DNA of 43,449 bases, taken from the NCBI GenBank assembly GCA_020436025.1, contig JAGQYP010000030.1:1-43449 (forward strand), given 5' to 3'. The notes below the pieces were generated by a model. That model had not been told where the DNA came from and did no database searches. It saw nothing but the letters and a program-made list of their open reading frames with translations. The stretch is from Crocinitomicaceae bacterium (GTDB lineage: Bacteria; Bacteroidota; Bacteroidia; Flavobacteriales_D; Crocinitomicaceae). The first letter of the stretch is position 1; every line of letters starts with the position of its first letter. The position numbers were made by a program, and so were the translations under genes. Below, piece after piece: positions 23,852-33,175 of the stretch.

Positions 23852-25092
23852 TATTTTATTGTTCCTCTAATTCCAACATTGATAGATCGTCCGTAACCTT
23901 TATTAGAAAACGTACCATAGACGCTTGCGGTTGAAATACTGATCGCAAAAAAGTCCTTAGCCATGAAATCCAATCTTAAACCACCATCAAAACTATCAAA
24001 TCCACCGTAACGCAATGTTGCACCAACCGCAAACCAATTCACAGGTCTGTAATACACTCCAGCAAATATCTGAGGGAAATAATCTCTCGTTGTGATCATT
24101 CTAACACCGAAAGTAGATTGTAATTTTCTTTCACTAAACTGATCAATAACTTTAGCAAAGGTGATTCGAGCAGGAATCCAGGTCATGACATTCCCTTTAG
24201 TTTCCTTTACATTCAGGGAATCCATCCAATCTGTTTCATTGTTCAAAGCAGAATTTCCGTTGATGATATCTGAAAAATCAAATCCATAAAAAGAATAGGT
24301 AGAATCAACTGCATAAGTAGTTGTACCCTTATTCCAGCTAATGAAACCTATGTTTTCAGCCTTTAGTTGAATGATGGCTTTTGTTTTGAACCAATTAATT
24401 GGAATATTCCAGTTGAAGTCCACCGAAACTCCCCAGCCATTAAAAGCGCCTAACCCATTTTTGGATCCATCGCTAAAACTAACTTGACCATTTCCCTTTA
24501 AGTTGACAATTTCATCATTGGCATAAAAGCTACCGTTTTCCAATTCTCCTTTAATGAATCTATTCCCATAGAGAAATGAAATGTTTCCTCCTGAGCCATA
24601 TTTTTTATCAAAAAATCCGAAATTCAATTTCCAGTATGCCAAGTTCTGAAGACGCGTATTGTTCAGATTGAGTTCTTGATTCAAATAAGGTGCATTTCCG
24701 TACATGGCAAGATTGAATACATCCTGAGTAATATTCCCATTCACATAATTTCTGTATCCGATTCCCAGATAATACCCCAAACGTTCTTTCTTAAATAAAT
24801 TGGTTTTGTAGTCGTAAAAAGTGATTTGGGAATAGGTTTCTCCACCAAGTCTGTTGTTCTGCGTTAGTTTATGACTAGTCAAATCTTTGGTGTGTTGATC
24901 GATATAACCCCCAAAAGCAAATCGATCGATCATGATATTCTGAATATTCAGTGTGCCGTAGTAATCTTCAGTTTGAAAATCGATCACTAGTTTTTTGTCT
25001 TGAAAATTAGAATCAATGGCAAATCCATGATAAAGCTGAGCATTGGACAAACCAAAAGAGAAAAATGCTATGATGATTAAATAACTTCTCAT
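23851..25092 (-). CDS. DUF5723 family outer-membrane protein (PorV/PorQ-like barrel)
   Basis: This 413-aa protein has a cleavable signal peptide (...GLSNAQLYHGF) and beta-barrel pattern throughout, with NRLGGETYSQITFYDYKTN and GFDSFDGGLRLDFMAKDFFAISISTA. These fit the Bacteroidota DUF5723 family. It is encoded between a lipoprotein gene and a T9SS cargo gene, sharing one base with each. The context suggests one surface assembly, but the function is unknown. Confidence 0.75.
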   Translation of the reverse strand: MRSYLIIIAFFSFGLSNAQLYHGFAIDSNFQDKKLVIDFQTEDYYGTLNIQNIMIDRFAFGGYIDQHTKDLTSHKLTQNNRLGGETYSQITFYDYKTNLFKKERLGYYLGIGYRNYVNGNITQDVFNLAMYGNAPYLNQELNLNNTRLQNLAYWKLNFGFFDKKYGSGGNISFLYGNRFIKGELENGSFYANDEIVNLKGNGQVSFSDGSKNGLGAFNGWGVSVDFNWNIPINWFKTKAIIQLKAENIGFISWNKGTTTYAVDSTYSFYGFDFSDIINGNSALNNETDWMDSLNVKETKGNVMTWIPARITFAKVIDQFSERKLQSTFGVRMITTRDYFPQIFAGVYYRPVNWFAVGATLRYGGFDSFDGGLRLDFMAKDFFAISISTASVYGTFSNKGYGRSINVGIRGTIK

Positions 25093-26669
25093 TAAAACTC
25101 AACTTTTAATCCAATGTTTGATCTTATTTTGAACTGAATAGAGTAGTAATCATACAAATCATAAGCTAGAGGATGATTCGTGTTATTGACATCTGCCCAA
25201 ACAACTATAGATTTCGCTTTGTCAATTACCTGCATGAAATTCTGATCCACTAAATAACTCACTTCTGAAAAGGTAGGCATGTTCACTTTTCCGTTGAAAT
25301 CTGGAATACCGGCAACTAAAGAACCGCTAGCAAACAAAGTATCAATCGCCATACCTTGATCATCCAAAAAGATCAAATTCGCATGAAGATCAAAAGGAAA
25401 ATAATTGTCTCCGGATAAAATTAATTCACCGTTGGTAATTCTAGTGCTTTCAGGGTTTTGATTGATTTCCAGATTAAATGTATCGATAAAGTACAAATGG
25501 CTTGTACTGAAACGAGTGGGCATGTTTAATTCCAATTCAACTGCAAGTTCGGACTGTGGATAGAAATAATCATTCCCGCCACTTACATTTCCAAGTGGAT
25601 TAATTTGGAAGTTATAATCCATGATTAGTTTGTCTGGAAGATTTTGTAAGAAAGACTGAATATTGGAATTTCCAGAATTGATATTGATCGGGTAAATAAA
25701 GGGAGATAAAGTACTCCAAGCCCCAGAAGCCGGGTTGATATTGATGTTTTGGCCTAAAATGGAGTGATTTAAATTCACAGTATTTCCATAATTGGTATTG
25801 ATCGAAGTAAGTTGGTTTACAACGCCGGTAGCAATAACAACTAGTCCATTTCGAATATTTAAATTCATGTTGACTGAATCAATCAGAATAGAGCCCGAAA
25901 CAAAATTTCGCATGAATTCGAGATCGATGGTGTCTTGGGCACTAAAAATTTGATTTCCGAAATACCCTCTACCGTAATCAGGAAGAATATCTTGAAAAGC
26001 CACTTCAATGGTTATCGAGTCTTGATTGGTCACAAAAACAGTATCGCCATTTGGATCTGAAGTTGCATCAAAAACGGAAGTAATTGTATTCCAGGAATTG
26101 CCATTTGCTCCCCTCAAATCCATCATGTAGCCCGTGAAATCTACATCCAAGCTAAAAGTGGCAGGGTTGGCTGAGGATCCAGCAGGTACAAAAGCTGTGA
26201 CACTTAAATTGCTTCCCTGTTTTTGTACACCAGGCAGAGTAAGAGTCAGATAAACTCCAGTAGCGATTGGATTTTTTACAGTAATGGTAGCCCCTCCAGA
26301 TTTTATTCCCAATTCTTTAATCTGCGCCCCTTCAATATCAAATTGTCTTTCCTCTACTTGATTAATAAAAGAAGTTCCAGGAGGTACGTCCAGATTGATG
26401 GATAGTGCAATTTTTTCTCTTAAAATGGTATCAGGAATTTTAAAAATGGAGTCAAAATTAAGATCCACAATATTACCTGTATAGATTAAATTTAAGGTAG
26501 AATCCGGATTCACGGCAAAAATCGAATCCTGAATCATGTCATTTAAATCCAAAGTTCCGTAAGCAAGTGGAACTGCCCATTCAGTATCCCAGCTTGTTCT
26601 TTCTTTTTTGCAAGAACCCAAGGAAAATAGGATTAGAAAAAGTAATATGAGCTTTACCGACTTTGTCAT
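25092..26669 (-). CDS. Large lipoprotein of unknown function
   Basis: This 525-aa protein has a lipobox LGSC followed by KKERTSWDTEWAVPLAYGTLDL. The rest is beta-rich, with repeated DTI and DFTGYMMDL-type segments and no catalytic motif. Openings of the form WDTEWAVPL occur in other Bacteroidota lipoproteins paired with DUF5723 proteins, as here. It is first gene of the four-gene surface cluster and shares one base with the next. Confidence 0.7.
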   Translation of the reverse strand: MTKSVKLILLFLILFSLGSCKKERTSWDTEWAVPLAYGTLDLNDMIQDSIFAVNPDSTLNLIYTGNIVDLNFDSIFKIPDTILREKIALSINLDVPPGTSFINQVEERQFDIEGAQIKELGIKSGGATITVKNPIATGVYLTLTLPGVQKQGSNLSVTAFVPAGSSANPATFSLDVDFTGYMMDLRGANGNSWNTITSVFDATSDPNGDTVFVTNQDSITIEVAFQDILPDYGRGYFGNQIFSAQDTIDLEFMRNFVSGSILIDSVNMNLNIRNGLVVIATGVVNQLTSINTNYGNTVNLNHSILGQNININPASGAWSTLSPFIYPININSGNSNIQSFLQNLPDKLIMDYNFQINPLGNVSGGNDYFYPQSELAVELELNMPTRFSTSHLYFIDTFNLEINQNPESTRITNGELILSGDNYFPFDLHANLIFLDDQGMAIDTLFASGSLVAGIPDFNGKVNMPTFSEVSYLVDQNFMQVIDKAKSIVVWADVNNTNHPLAYDLYDYYSIQFKIRSNIGLKVEF

Positions 26670-26737
26670 TTGATGGGCATAAAAATATCAATAATCTAAT
26701 AGAATTACGAAAATTCGTTTTGATCGGTGAGTAAATC

Positions 26738-28021
26738 TCATTTTTTATTGTATTTCCCTTGCCAAAGATCACTTATTTTGCGCGCAATTTCTTGTTCTTT
26801 CTGCGAAGATCCTGGATTAAAAAAATTCATTCCTTTCAATTCTTTCGGCATAAATTCCATGTTGACAAAATTCCCTTGATGTCCATGCGCATATTTGTAA
26901 TCTTCCCCATATCCAAGTTCTTTCATAAGTTTCGTAGGGGCATTTCTTAAATCCAGTGGAACGCTCAAGTTCCCCGTATTTCTAACAGCTTCCTGAGCAA
27001 GATTGATGGCCATGTAGGACGCATTTCCTTTTGGTGAAGAAGCTAGATAGATGACGCATTGTGATAAAATGATTCTAGATTCGGGCATTCCGATAACCGA
27101 AACAGCTTGAAAACAGTTGTTAGCCATAACCAAAGCAGTAGGATTCGCTAAACCTATATCTTCAGATGCAGAAATCAATAGCCTTCTCGCGATGAATTTT
27201 GGATCTTCTCCGCCTTCGATCATTCGCGCCAACCAATAAACTGCCGCATTGGGGTCTGAACCTCTGATAGATTTAATCAGGGCAGAGGCTATGTCATAAT
27301 GTTGTTCGCCTCCCTTATCGTAAAGAACATAGTTGTTTTCCAGAGTTTTCTTCACGATTTCATTAGAAACAATGATCTTGGCATCATGACTCTGAGAATT
27401 CACAACGATTTCAAGTAAATTCAACACTTTTCGTGCATCTCCACCTGAGTACTGAATGAGACTTTCCGTTTCCTGGATTTCAATATTCAGTTTGGCCAGG
27501 AAATGATCTTTTGTGATCGCGTTTTGAATAATTCGATCTAAATCTTCTTTAGTATGATGTTGTAGCACATAGACCTGACATCTTGATAAGAGAGCCGAAA
27601 TAACCTCAAAAGAAGGATTTTCAGTGGTCGCTCCAAAAAGTACGATTTGCCCCTTTTCAACAGCTCCTAAAAGGGAATCTTGCTGAGACTTTGAGAAACG
27701 ATGAATCTCATCGATGAAGAGAATAGGAGTTCCTTTTGAAAACATCCCTTCAGTAGAAGCTTTTTGAATTACTTCTCGAACATCTTTGACACCAGAATTG
27801 ATGGCACTCAGAGTAAAAAAAGACCGATCGAGTTGATTTGCGATCAAATTAGCCAATGTAGTTTTTCCCACACCTGGTGGTCCCCAGAAAATTATGGATG
27901 GAACCAAACCTGAGTTGATAGATTTCAAAAGGGGAGAGTCGTCAGAGACTAAATGTGTTTGCCCGATATATTCCTCAACCGTTTTGGGTCTTAATCTTTC
28001 GGCTAAAGGAATATTAGACAT
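26738..28021 (-). CDS. rarA: Replication-associated recombination protein RarA (MgsA)
   Basis: This is a 427-aa AAA+ ATPase related to clamp loaders that acts at stalled forks. Features are PLAERLRPKTVEEYIGQ, Walker A GPPGVGKTT (47-55), Walker B ILFIDEIHRFS (100-110), sensor ATTENPSFEV, the SRC motif, and the C-terminal tetramerisation part with KGNASYMAI and PLDLRNAPTKLMKELGYG. Length and order are normal. It overlaps the acyltransferase gene by 8 bases and is the last gene of a three-gene unit. Confidence 0.96.
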   Translation of the reverse strand: MSNIPLAERLRPKTVEEYIGQTHLVSDDSPLLKSINSGLVPSIIFWGPPGVGKTTLANLIANQLDRSFFTLSAINSGVKDVREVIQKASTEGMFSKGTPILFIDEIHRFSKSQQDSLLGAVEKGQIVLFGATTENPSFEVISALLSRCQVYVLQHHTKEDLDRIIQNAITKDHFLAKLNIEIQETESLIQYSGGDARKVLNLLEIVVNSQSHDAKIIVSNEIVKKTLENNYVLYDKGGEQHYDIASALIKSIRGSDPNAAVYWLARMIEGGEDPKFIARRLLISASEDIGLANPTALVMANNCFQAVSVIGMPESRIILSQCVIYLASSPKGNASYMAINLAQEAVRNTGNLSVPLDLRNAPTKLMKELGYGEDYKYAHGHQGNFVNMEFMPKELKGMNFFNPGSSQKEQEIARKISDLWQGKYNKK

Positions 28022-28883
28022 GATCTTGTTTTTTGTGTTTCCAGCGCTTGTGTGACCAAAGCCAGAATTGCGGATTTTCGCGAATAACTTCCTCTAGATT
28101 TTCGCTATATAGATCAATGATTTCAACGTCTTTTAAGGAATCATTTGCATCTGAGATCTTTTTAAAATGAACTTTGAATTTGCCTCGTTCTAGTTGTTCG
28201 ATGTAGGCAAAATAAAAGTCCATGCCCAATTTTTTACCAATACTTGTTCCTCCTAACATCCAGGGAGTATCCTGGTTTAGGAAAGTGTTCCATCTTACTT
28301 TGGACATGTTCGAAGGCGACTGATCTGCCAAAAAGATATAAGCGGATTTATTTCCTTGATGCTTGTACATGTATTTCAATGATTCGTTCATGGAGATCAT
28401 TTTCATTCCATGGCGTTCTCTTACTTCTTTGGCTTTAATTTCTGCGTAGGAATTCGATAAGGGTTTGTAAACCGCCACACACTGATGATCTATCATGTAA
28501 GGCATTGCCGAAGCCCAAAGTTCCCAATTGTTGAAGTGACCACACATGAAAATTACATCCCGACCATTTTTGAAAGACTCCTTTAAATCTGCATTTTCTT
28601 CAATTTGAAAGTGCTTTTCAACCAAATTTCTATTAAAAGAAATGGTTTTCATTATTTCAAAAAACAGACTGCAAAGATGATGGTAATAATTTCTTTCAAT
28701 GATCTTCAGTTCTTCTGGGGTCTTGTTAGGGAAAGCGTTTCTCAAATTCATTCGAACTACGTCTTTTCTGTAGTTTAGAGCGTAGTAAAGGATATAATAG
28801 GCTACGTCAGACATATACCATAATACCTTAAAGGGTAAATAAGAAAATGGAATCAGTATGGTATAATATACTAGTTTGAGCAT
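28014..28883 (-). CDS. Lipid A biosynthesis-type lysophospholipid acyltransferase (LpxL/HtrB family)
   Basis: This 289-aa inner-membrane enzyme has the H-x4-E catalytic motif GHFNNWE (His116, Glu121), and later CVAVYKPLSN and FLADQSPSNMSK, all typical of the family. An N-terminal hydrophobic segment is the usual anchor. It should add a secondary acyl chain to lipid A or a related lipid. It begins one base after the stop of the secreted protein gene upstream and overlaps rarA downstream. Confidence 0.92.
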   Translation of the reverse strand: MLKLVYYTILIPFSYLPFKVLWYMSDVAYYILYYALNYRKDVVRMNLRNAFPNKTPEELKIIERNYYHHLCSLFFEIMKTISFNRNLVEKHFQIEENADLKESFKNGRDVIFMCGHFNNWELWASAMPYMIDHQCVAVYKPLSNSYAEIKAKEVRERHGMKMISMNESLKYMYKHQGNKSAYIFLADQSPSNMSKVRWNTFLNQDTPWMLGGTSIGKKLGMDFYFAYIEQLERGKFKVHFKKISDANDSLKDVEIIDLYSENLEEVIRENPQFWLWSHKRWKHKKQDHV

Positions 28884-30308
28884 CTATTCTTGCAACAAAA
28901 TCAAATCTAAAAATCCGTTTTGCAAAGCTAAAAAGTATTTGGACTTTACATAATTTCGGACAGGATTAAGAACGAGATTTAAATCATGTTGGTTGAAATT
29001 ATCAACTAATGATTTTTCTCCCATCTCTAAAAATCGATCTAAACTTGCCTTCAAAAGCTTGTGTTTATTCTCTCTAATGTAGGATTGATTGTATAAAATA
29101 TTCAATTTATCCCCTTTAAAATAACAATAAAATGATCCGAATTGATTTTCATCCATATTGGATTCGTAAGCTTTGATCAAGAAATTTTGGATGGAAGTCA
29201 TTTGGTCCATTTTTATGAGAATGACATCGTAATACCCAAAACTATGTTGAATTTTTTTAGTTCCGGTAAGCGGATTGATGGTCTCCTTTCTTTTCATAGT
29301 TTGTTCTTCCAAAAGCAAGATCAAGGAGTTTTCATAGTTCATGACTCCTTTGTTTTTCAAATTGATACAGCCTAGACTTTGTTCGGAATTTGCATTTGGA
29401 TTTGTCGCATAGATGATGCTTGATTCAAATAAGATGGTTCGTTCTTTTATAATCTGATCAATTCCTTCAAATATGGTTATAGAAACGCCCTTACTTCTCA
29501 TGGATCCATCGATTCGGGTATCAACAAAATTCCAACCCCCTTCTCTGCCAACTACCTTTCCAACGATGTAAGTTAGGTAGAATTTTTCAGGTGCTGTTGC
29601 ATCAACTGAGATTATTGGATCCTTACAAATCCACGTTTTAGAAGCTTGGATAGGAAGACGAGTGATTTTCGAATTTTTGCTGTATTGAATGAGTTCTACA
29701 TTATTCTCTTTACGATGCAACAATAGAAATCCTCCTTGGTAATTCACTAAATCGATGATACTGTCTGTCTGAAAAGTGAATTTATCAATGTTCTTTAACT
29801 TGTTGTCATAGACATAGCAGATTTCCTTTGTGAAATGCAAGAGCATTGTGTTGGAATCAGTAGCCAAGATAAAGTTGTCCTTTTTTTCTTCCGACAATAA
29901 AGAGAAGTCCAATTCATTTCCATCCAGATCAAAATTATCCACAACTGTACCTTTGGCCTTTCGAGAGGTGTAAATCAAACTTATATGTTTGTCGAGAATG
30001 CCTGCAAAAAGTAGATCTTGAAATTTGTACTCGTAATTCAATACAACTTTCTTTTCCAGTTCCGTTTGATCATTGAAAATAAGCAATTGAATTTCTGTCT
30101 TTGGAGGAATGACATCTTGATCCAAATCCTTTGTTTCATTCAAAAAATCGTTGTTATTGTAATTCAGAACGTAGTGTTTCCCATCTACTTCTCCAAGGTA
30201 CTTTGAATTAAATGAATTTGGAAGTACACTTTTTGTAACACTAAGAAATTCCTGCGAAAACGCAGCAATATTCAATAAGGTTATCAAAGTGATAAGTAGT
30301 AATTTCAT
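28884..30308 (-). CDS. Secreted protein of unknown function
   Basis: This 474-aa protein has a signal peptide (MKLLLITLITLLNIAAFS-Q) and no other recognised domain. The body consists of repeated beta-type stretches (YDNKLKNIDKFTFQTD, GGFLLLHRKENNVELIQYS), which could form a propeller. No sorting domain, lipobox or catalytic motif was seen. Its stop codon directly precedes the acyltransferase start, so the two are cotranscribed. There is a 141-bp gap to the subtilase gene upstream, in which I see nothing else. Confidence 0.65.
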   Translation of the reverse strand: MKLLLITLITLLNIAAFSQEFLSVTKSVLPNSFNSKYLGEVDGKHYVLNYNNNDFLNETKDLDQDVIPPKTEIQLLIFNDQTELEKKVVLNYEYKFQDLLFAGILDKHISLIYTSRKAKGTVVDNFDLDGNELDFSLLSEEKKDNFILATDSNTMLLHFTKEICYVYDNKLKNIDKFTFQTDSIIDLVNYQGGFLLLHRKENNVELIQYSKNSKITRLPIQASKTWICKDPIISVDATAPEKFYLTYIVGKVVGREGGWNFVDTRIDGSMRSKGVSITIFEGIDQIIKERTILFESSIIYATNPNANSEQSLGCINLKNKGVMNYENSLILLLEEQTMKRKETINPLTGTKKIQHSFGYYDVILIKMDQMTSIQNFLIKAYESNMDENQFGSFYCYFKGDKLNILYNQSYIRENKHKLLKASLDRFLEMGEKSLVDNFNQHDLNLVLNPVRNYVKSKYFLALQNGFLDLILLQE

Positions 30309-30449
30309 TGCATCTTTCCCGATCCCAAAAATTGGAAAATGGGTCGTGTTTTTGTTTTGGTTCTTTAACTGGCAATTTATATAAATTTTCTAAACAATGG
30401 AAGTAAAATCCCATATTCTGAAAATCTATATTGGCAAGGGAATCACATT

Positions 30450-33089
30450 CTATTCCTCTTTCACAATTCGTTCAATTTTTAAGATGGATTGATCATTTTG
30501 AACACGAAGAATATAGACTCCAGAGGTCAACTGACTCATACTGATGTAGTTCTGCTGGTTTTCAATTCTTGTTTCCAAAACCAACTTTCCTGTGGCATCG
30601 AATAATTGAACAGCATACTTTTCCTGATTTGACTTTAAACTAATTATGAGTTGATCCTTTACTGGATTTGGATAGATTTGAATTTGATTTTCCAGTTCTT
30701 CTGAATCTACGCTAGCCACATCTGAAATCCAAATACAATATTCTTCAATCTCCCCTAAAATTTGATTTGTAGGACATGGAATTCCTCCTCCTGTTTGGCC
30801 TACCATGGTAATTCGCATTCTGGTCTGACCATGAACCGCTGTCAAAGGAACGGTAAAAGAATCTGTAATCAATCCATTCTCAAAACCACTTAAAATGCGC
30901 TCTCCCGTGTCGAAAACCCCGTTCTGATCGAAGTCGATCCAGGCACCAAATGTTTCAGTGAAATTAAATCCGGCATACCCTGGAGTAACAGCTAAAGTAT
31001 ATTGATCTCCAGTAATCAAAGTAGTGGTTGCGGTATCGTTAAACATATACCCACCGTTGTCGCCCGAATTGCAATACATCCAGCTTAATTGCACGGTTTC
31101 AATCCACTCTAGATTGGAATTTCCTGCTAGTACCGTACAGTAATTTTGATCATAGCATGCACCACACCCTTTGGTTTTAAATTCTAAAGAGGACGAATAG
31201 GTCTGCCCGATTTGAGGACAATTGGTTTTGATCTGAATTTCATAGTATTCACAAGAATCTAATCCCGAAATGGTAATGAAGGTATCTGTTATTCCTGCTA
31301 ATTCTGTCCAAGTACTACTGCCTAAAACGCGGTATTGAACATTAAACGAAGAAGCCGTGTAAACCGAATTCCAATAGAAAGTGGCATTTTGAGCTTCAAT
31401 TGTATCAATCAAAATTTCTGGATTGGTGCAACATCCATCTGAAGTAAAAGAATAAGTCACAGTTGGATTACTGAAAGCCGTGTCGCAATCTGTGATCATG
31501 TAAAAATCGTAATCAGAACAAAAAATCAAAGTATCAATAAAAACAAAGTTCGTATCGATATGAATGGAGTCGTAAACTGATGCGGAATTTTCTTTAAAAT
31601 AAAACCAATAGGAAGAAGAAATACCGTCCCAGTCAATTCGCGCGGTTGTGTCTGTAAGACTATCGATTCGGACACTGTAAGCATAGGAACACTCGTTGGT
31701 GTCGCACTGATTAATTAATTCGTTTAAAGCGTTAAAGGCGTTAAGTCTTCCACCTGTGAGTACTTCGCTTGAAAGATTGGCAACAGGATCTACGCCATCT
31801 AAAAGAGCTTGTTTGACCATCAAAACAGCTGCACCAGGATTCGATTTTGCAAGTGCCATAAAAGAAGGGCAATCAATAGAATACATTAAGGCAACCGTTC
31901 CCGCTGTGGCTGGACAAGCAAATGAAGTTCCACTAGAGTTTCCCCAAGTTCCATTGGTGTTGAGCATGTAAACTTGCTGACCAGGAGCTGCCAAATCGAT
32001 CGAAACAGCACCGTAAGCTGAGAAATTCCGCACATCATTGTGGTCGGAAGCTGTAACGGCTACCAAATAATCGCTTGTACAAGCAGTAGGCATGTCACCC
32101 ACAACATCTACATCTACACTATTATTAGCTGTGGCACCCACATTCAAAATCCCATGAATTCCTAAGGAGTCATAAAAAGCACACCATAGGGGATAACTAG
32201 ACGGATCGGCCCCATCAACGCCCCAAGAAGCATTGGTAACCACTACAAAAGCTCCTTTCTGACCATTGGTCTGATTGTACATTTTTCGCATGGTTAATGG
32301 ATAATCATAGGCAGCTAAAACACTGGATTCACTTGCTGGAACGACTCCACGGATCATCATGATTTTTACGTCCCAGTTGATTCCAGTTCCCCCGACTGCA
32401 TTGTTTCCTTTAGCGCCAATCATTGAAGAAACTTGAGTCCCATGATTAGAGGTTCCAATGTCATCATTCAAACTTTGAATATTCCAACCGAGATAGTCAT
32501 CTATAAATCCATTATTGTCATCATCAATTCCATTATTCGGGATTTCATGTATGTTTTTCCATGCGTTTGGAGCTAATTCAGGCAAAGTTAAGTTTCCGCC
32601 TTGTTCTTCTATCACACACACTACAATGGTGTCACCGTGAGCAGTTAGGCCTCCTGTTGTAATGTCCCAAGCGTCTGTGGCCTGCATGTCGGCTCCTGCT
32701 GTTCCTCCTGTCTGACCCGTATTTTCAAACTGCCATTGATTGGAGAATTCTGGGTCATTGGGCGTTGTTGCTCTGGATTGAACATAGTGATTGTTTTGAG
32801 CAATCGTGATTTCATTTTGAGCCCTTAAAAAAGCCAAAATTTCTTCATGAGAATGGGCTTCTGGGTTGAATTGCAGACTGTAGATGTTTACATTTTTACT
32901 GATGATTCTGATAGCAAAGGACTCACCTGAAAGCGGGCTAAAATTCTTTAGTTTTTGATCCAGTTTTTGAATAGAAACAACTGGATTCAATTGGAAAAGT
33001 ACTTCTCCTTCAACATAAGTTGGTTTTTCTTGTGCTTTGAGGTTTTGAAGTCCAAATATGATCAGGATAAATAGTAAATTTCTTAGCAT
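30450..33089 (-). CDS. T9SS-secreted subtilisin-like (S8) protein with GEVED and sorting domains
   Basis: From ATG 33089 the protein has 879 residues: signal peptide, prodomain (about 25-105), S8 peptidase domain (about 110-445), fibronectin III-like modules, a GEVED domain (ending GEIEEYCIWISD) and a type A T9SS sorting domain (IYPNPVKDQLIISL...). His216 (SNHGTQVSSM), oxyanion Asn286 (TNASWG) and Ser389 (SSGTSFACP) are present. The usual catalytic Asp in VxVIDTG is replaced by Glu: VVCVIEEQGG (Glu161). NNGIDDDNNGFIDDYLGWN is typical of the Bacteroidota subtilases. An upstream TTG (33110) overlaps the promoter and is rejected. Confidence 0.9.
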   Translation of the reverse strand: MLRNLLFILIIFGLQNLKAQEKPTYVEGEVLFQLNPVVSIQKLDQKLKNFSPLSGESFAIRIISKNVNIYSLQFNPEAHSHEEILAFLRAQNEITIAQNNHYVQSRATTPNDPEFSNQWQFENTGQTGGTAGADMQATDAWDITTGGLTAHGDTIVVCVIEEQGGNLTLPELAPNAWKNIHEIPNNGIDDDNNGFIDDYLGWNIQSLNDDIGTSNHGTQVSSMIGAKGNNAVGGTGINWDVKIMMIRGVVPASESSVLAAYDYPLTMRKMYNQTNGQKGAFVVVTNASWGVDGADPSSYPLWCAFYDSLGIHGILNVGATANNSVDVDVVGDMPTACTSDYLVAVTASDHNDVRNFSAYGAVSIDLAAPGQQVYMLNTNGTWGNSSGTSFACPATAGTVALMYSIDCPSFMALAKSNPGAAVLMVKQALLDGVDPVANLSSEVLTGGRLNAFNALNELINQCDTNECSYAYSVRIDSLTDTTARIDWDGISSSYWFYFKENSASVYDSIHIDTNFVFIDTLIFCSDYDFYMITDCDTAFSNPTVTYSFTSDGCCTNPEILIDTIEAQNATFYWNSVYTASSFNVQYRVLGSSTWTELAGITDTFITISGLDSCEYYEIQIKTNCPQIGQTYSSSLEFKTKGCGACYDQNYCTVLAGNSNLEWIETVQLSWMYCNSGDNGGYMFNDTATTTLITGDQYTLAVTPGYAGFNFTETFGAWIDFDQNGVFDTGERILSGFENGLITDSFTVPLTAVHGQTRMRITMVGQTGGGIPCPTNQILGEIEEYCIWISDVASVDSEELENQIQIYPNPVKDQLIISLKSNQEKYAVQLFDATGKLVLETRIENQQNYISMSQLTSGVYILRVQNDQSILKIERIVKEE

Positions 33090-33107
33090 ATCGATAAAAT
33101 AGTCTCT

Positions 33108-33115
33108 CAAATATA
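33108..33115 (-). promoter_or_regulatory. -7 promoter box for the subtilase gene
   Basis: The minus-strand sequence TATATTTG matches TAnnTTTG and gives a leader of about 12 bases to ATG 33089. Confidence 0.6.
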
Positions 33116-33175
33116 AAACGAAGAAATATTATTATTAGTTTGGTGTCCAGTTTTCTTCAATAAAATTATACAGTT

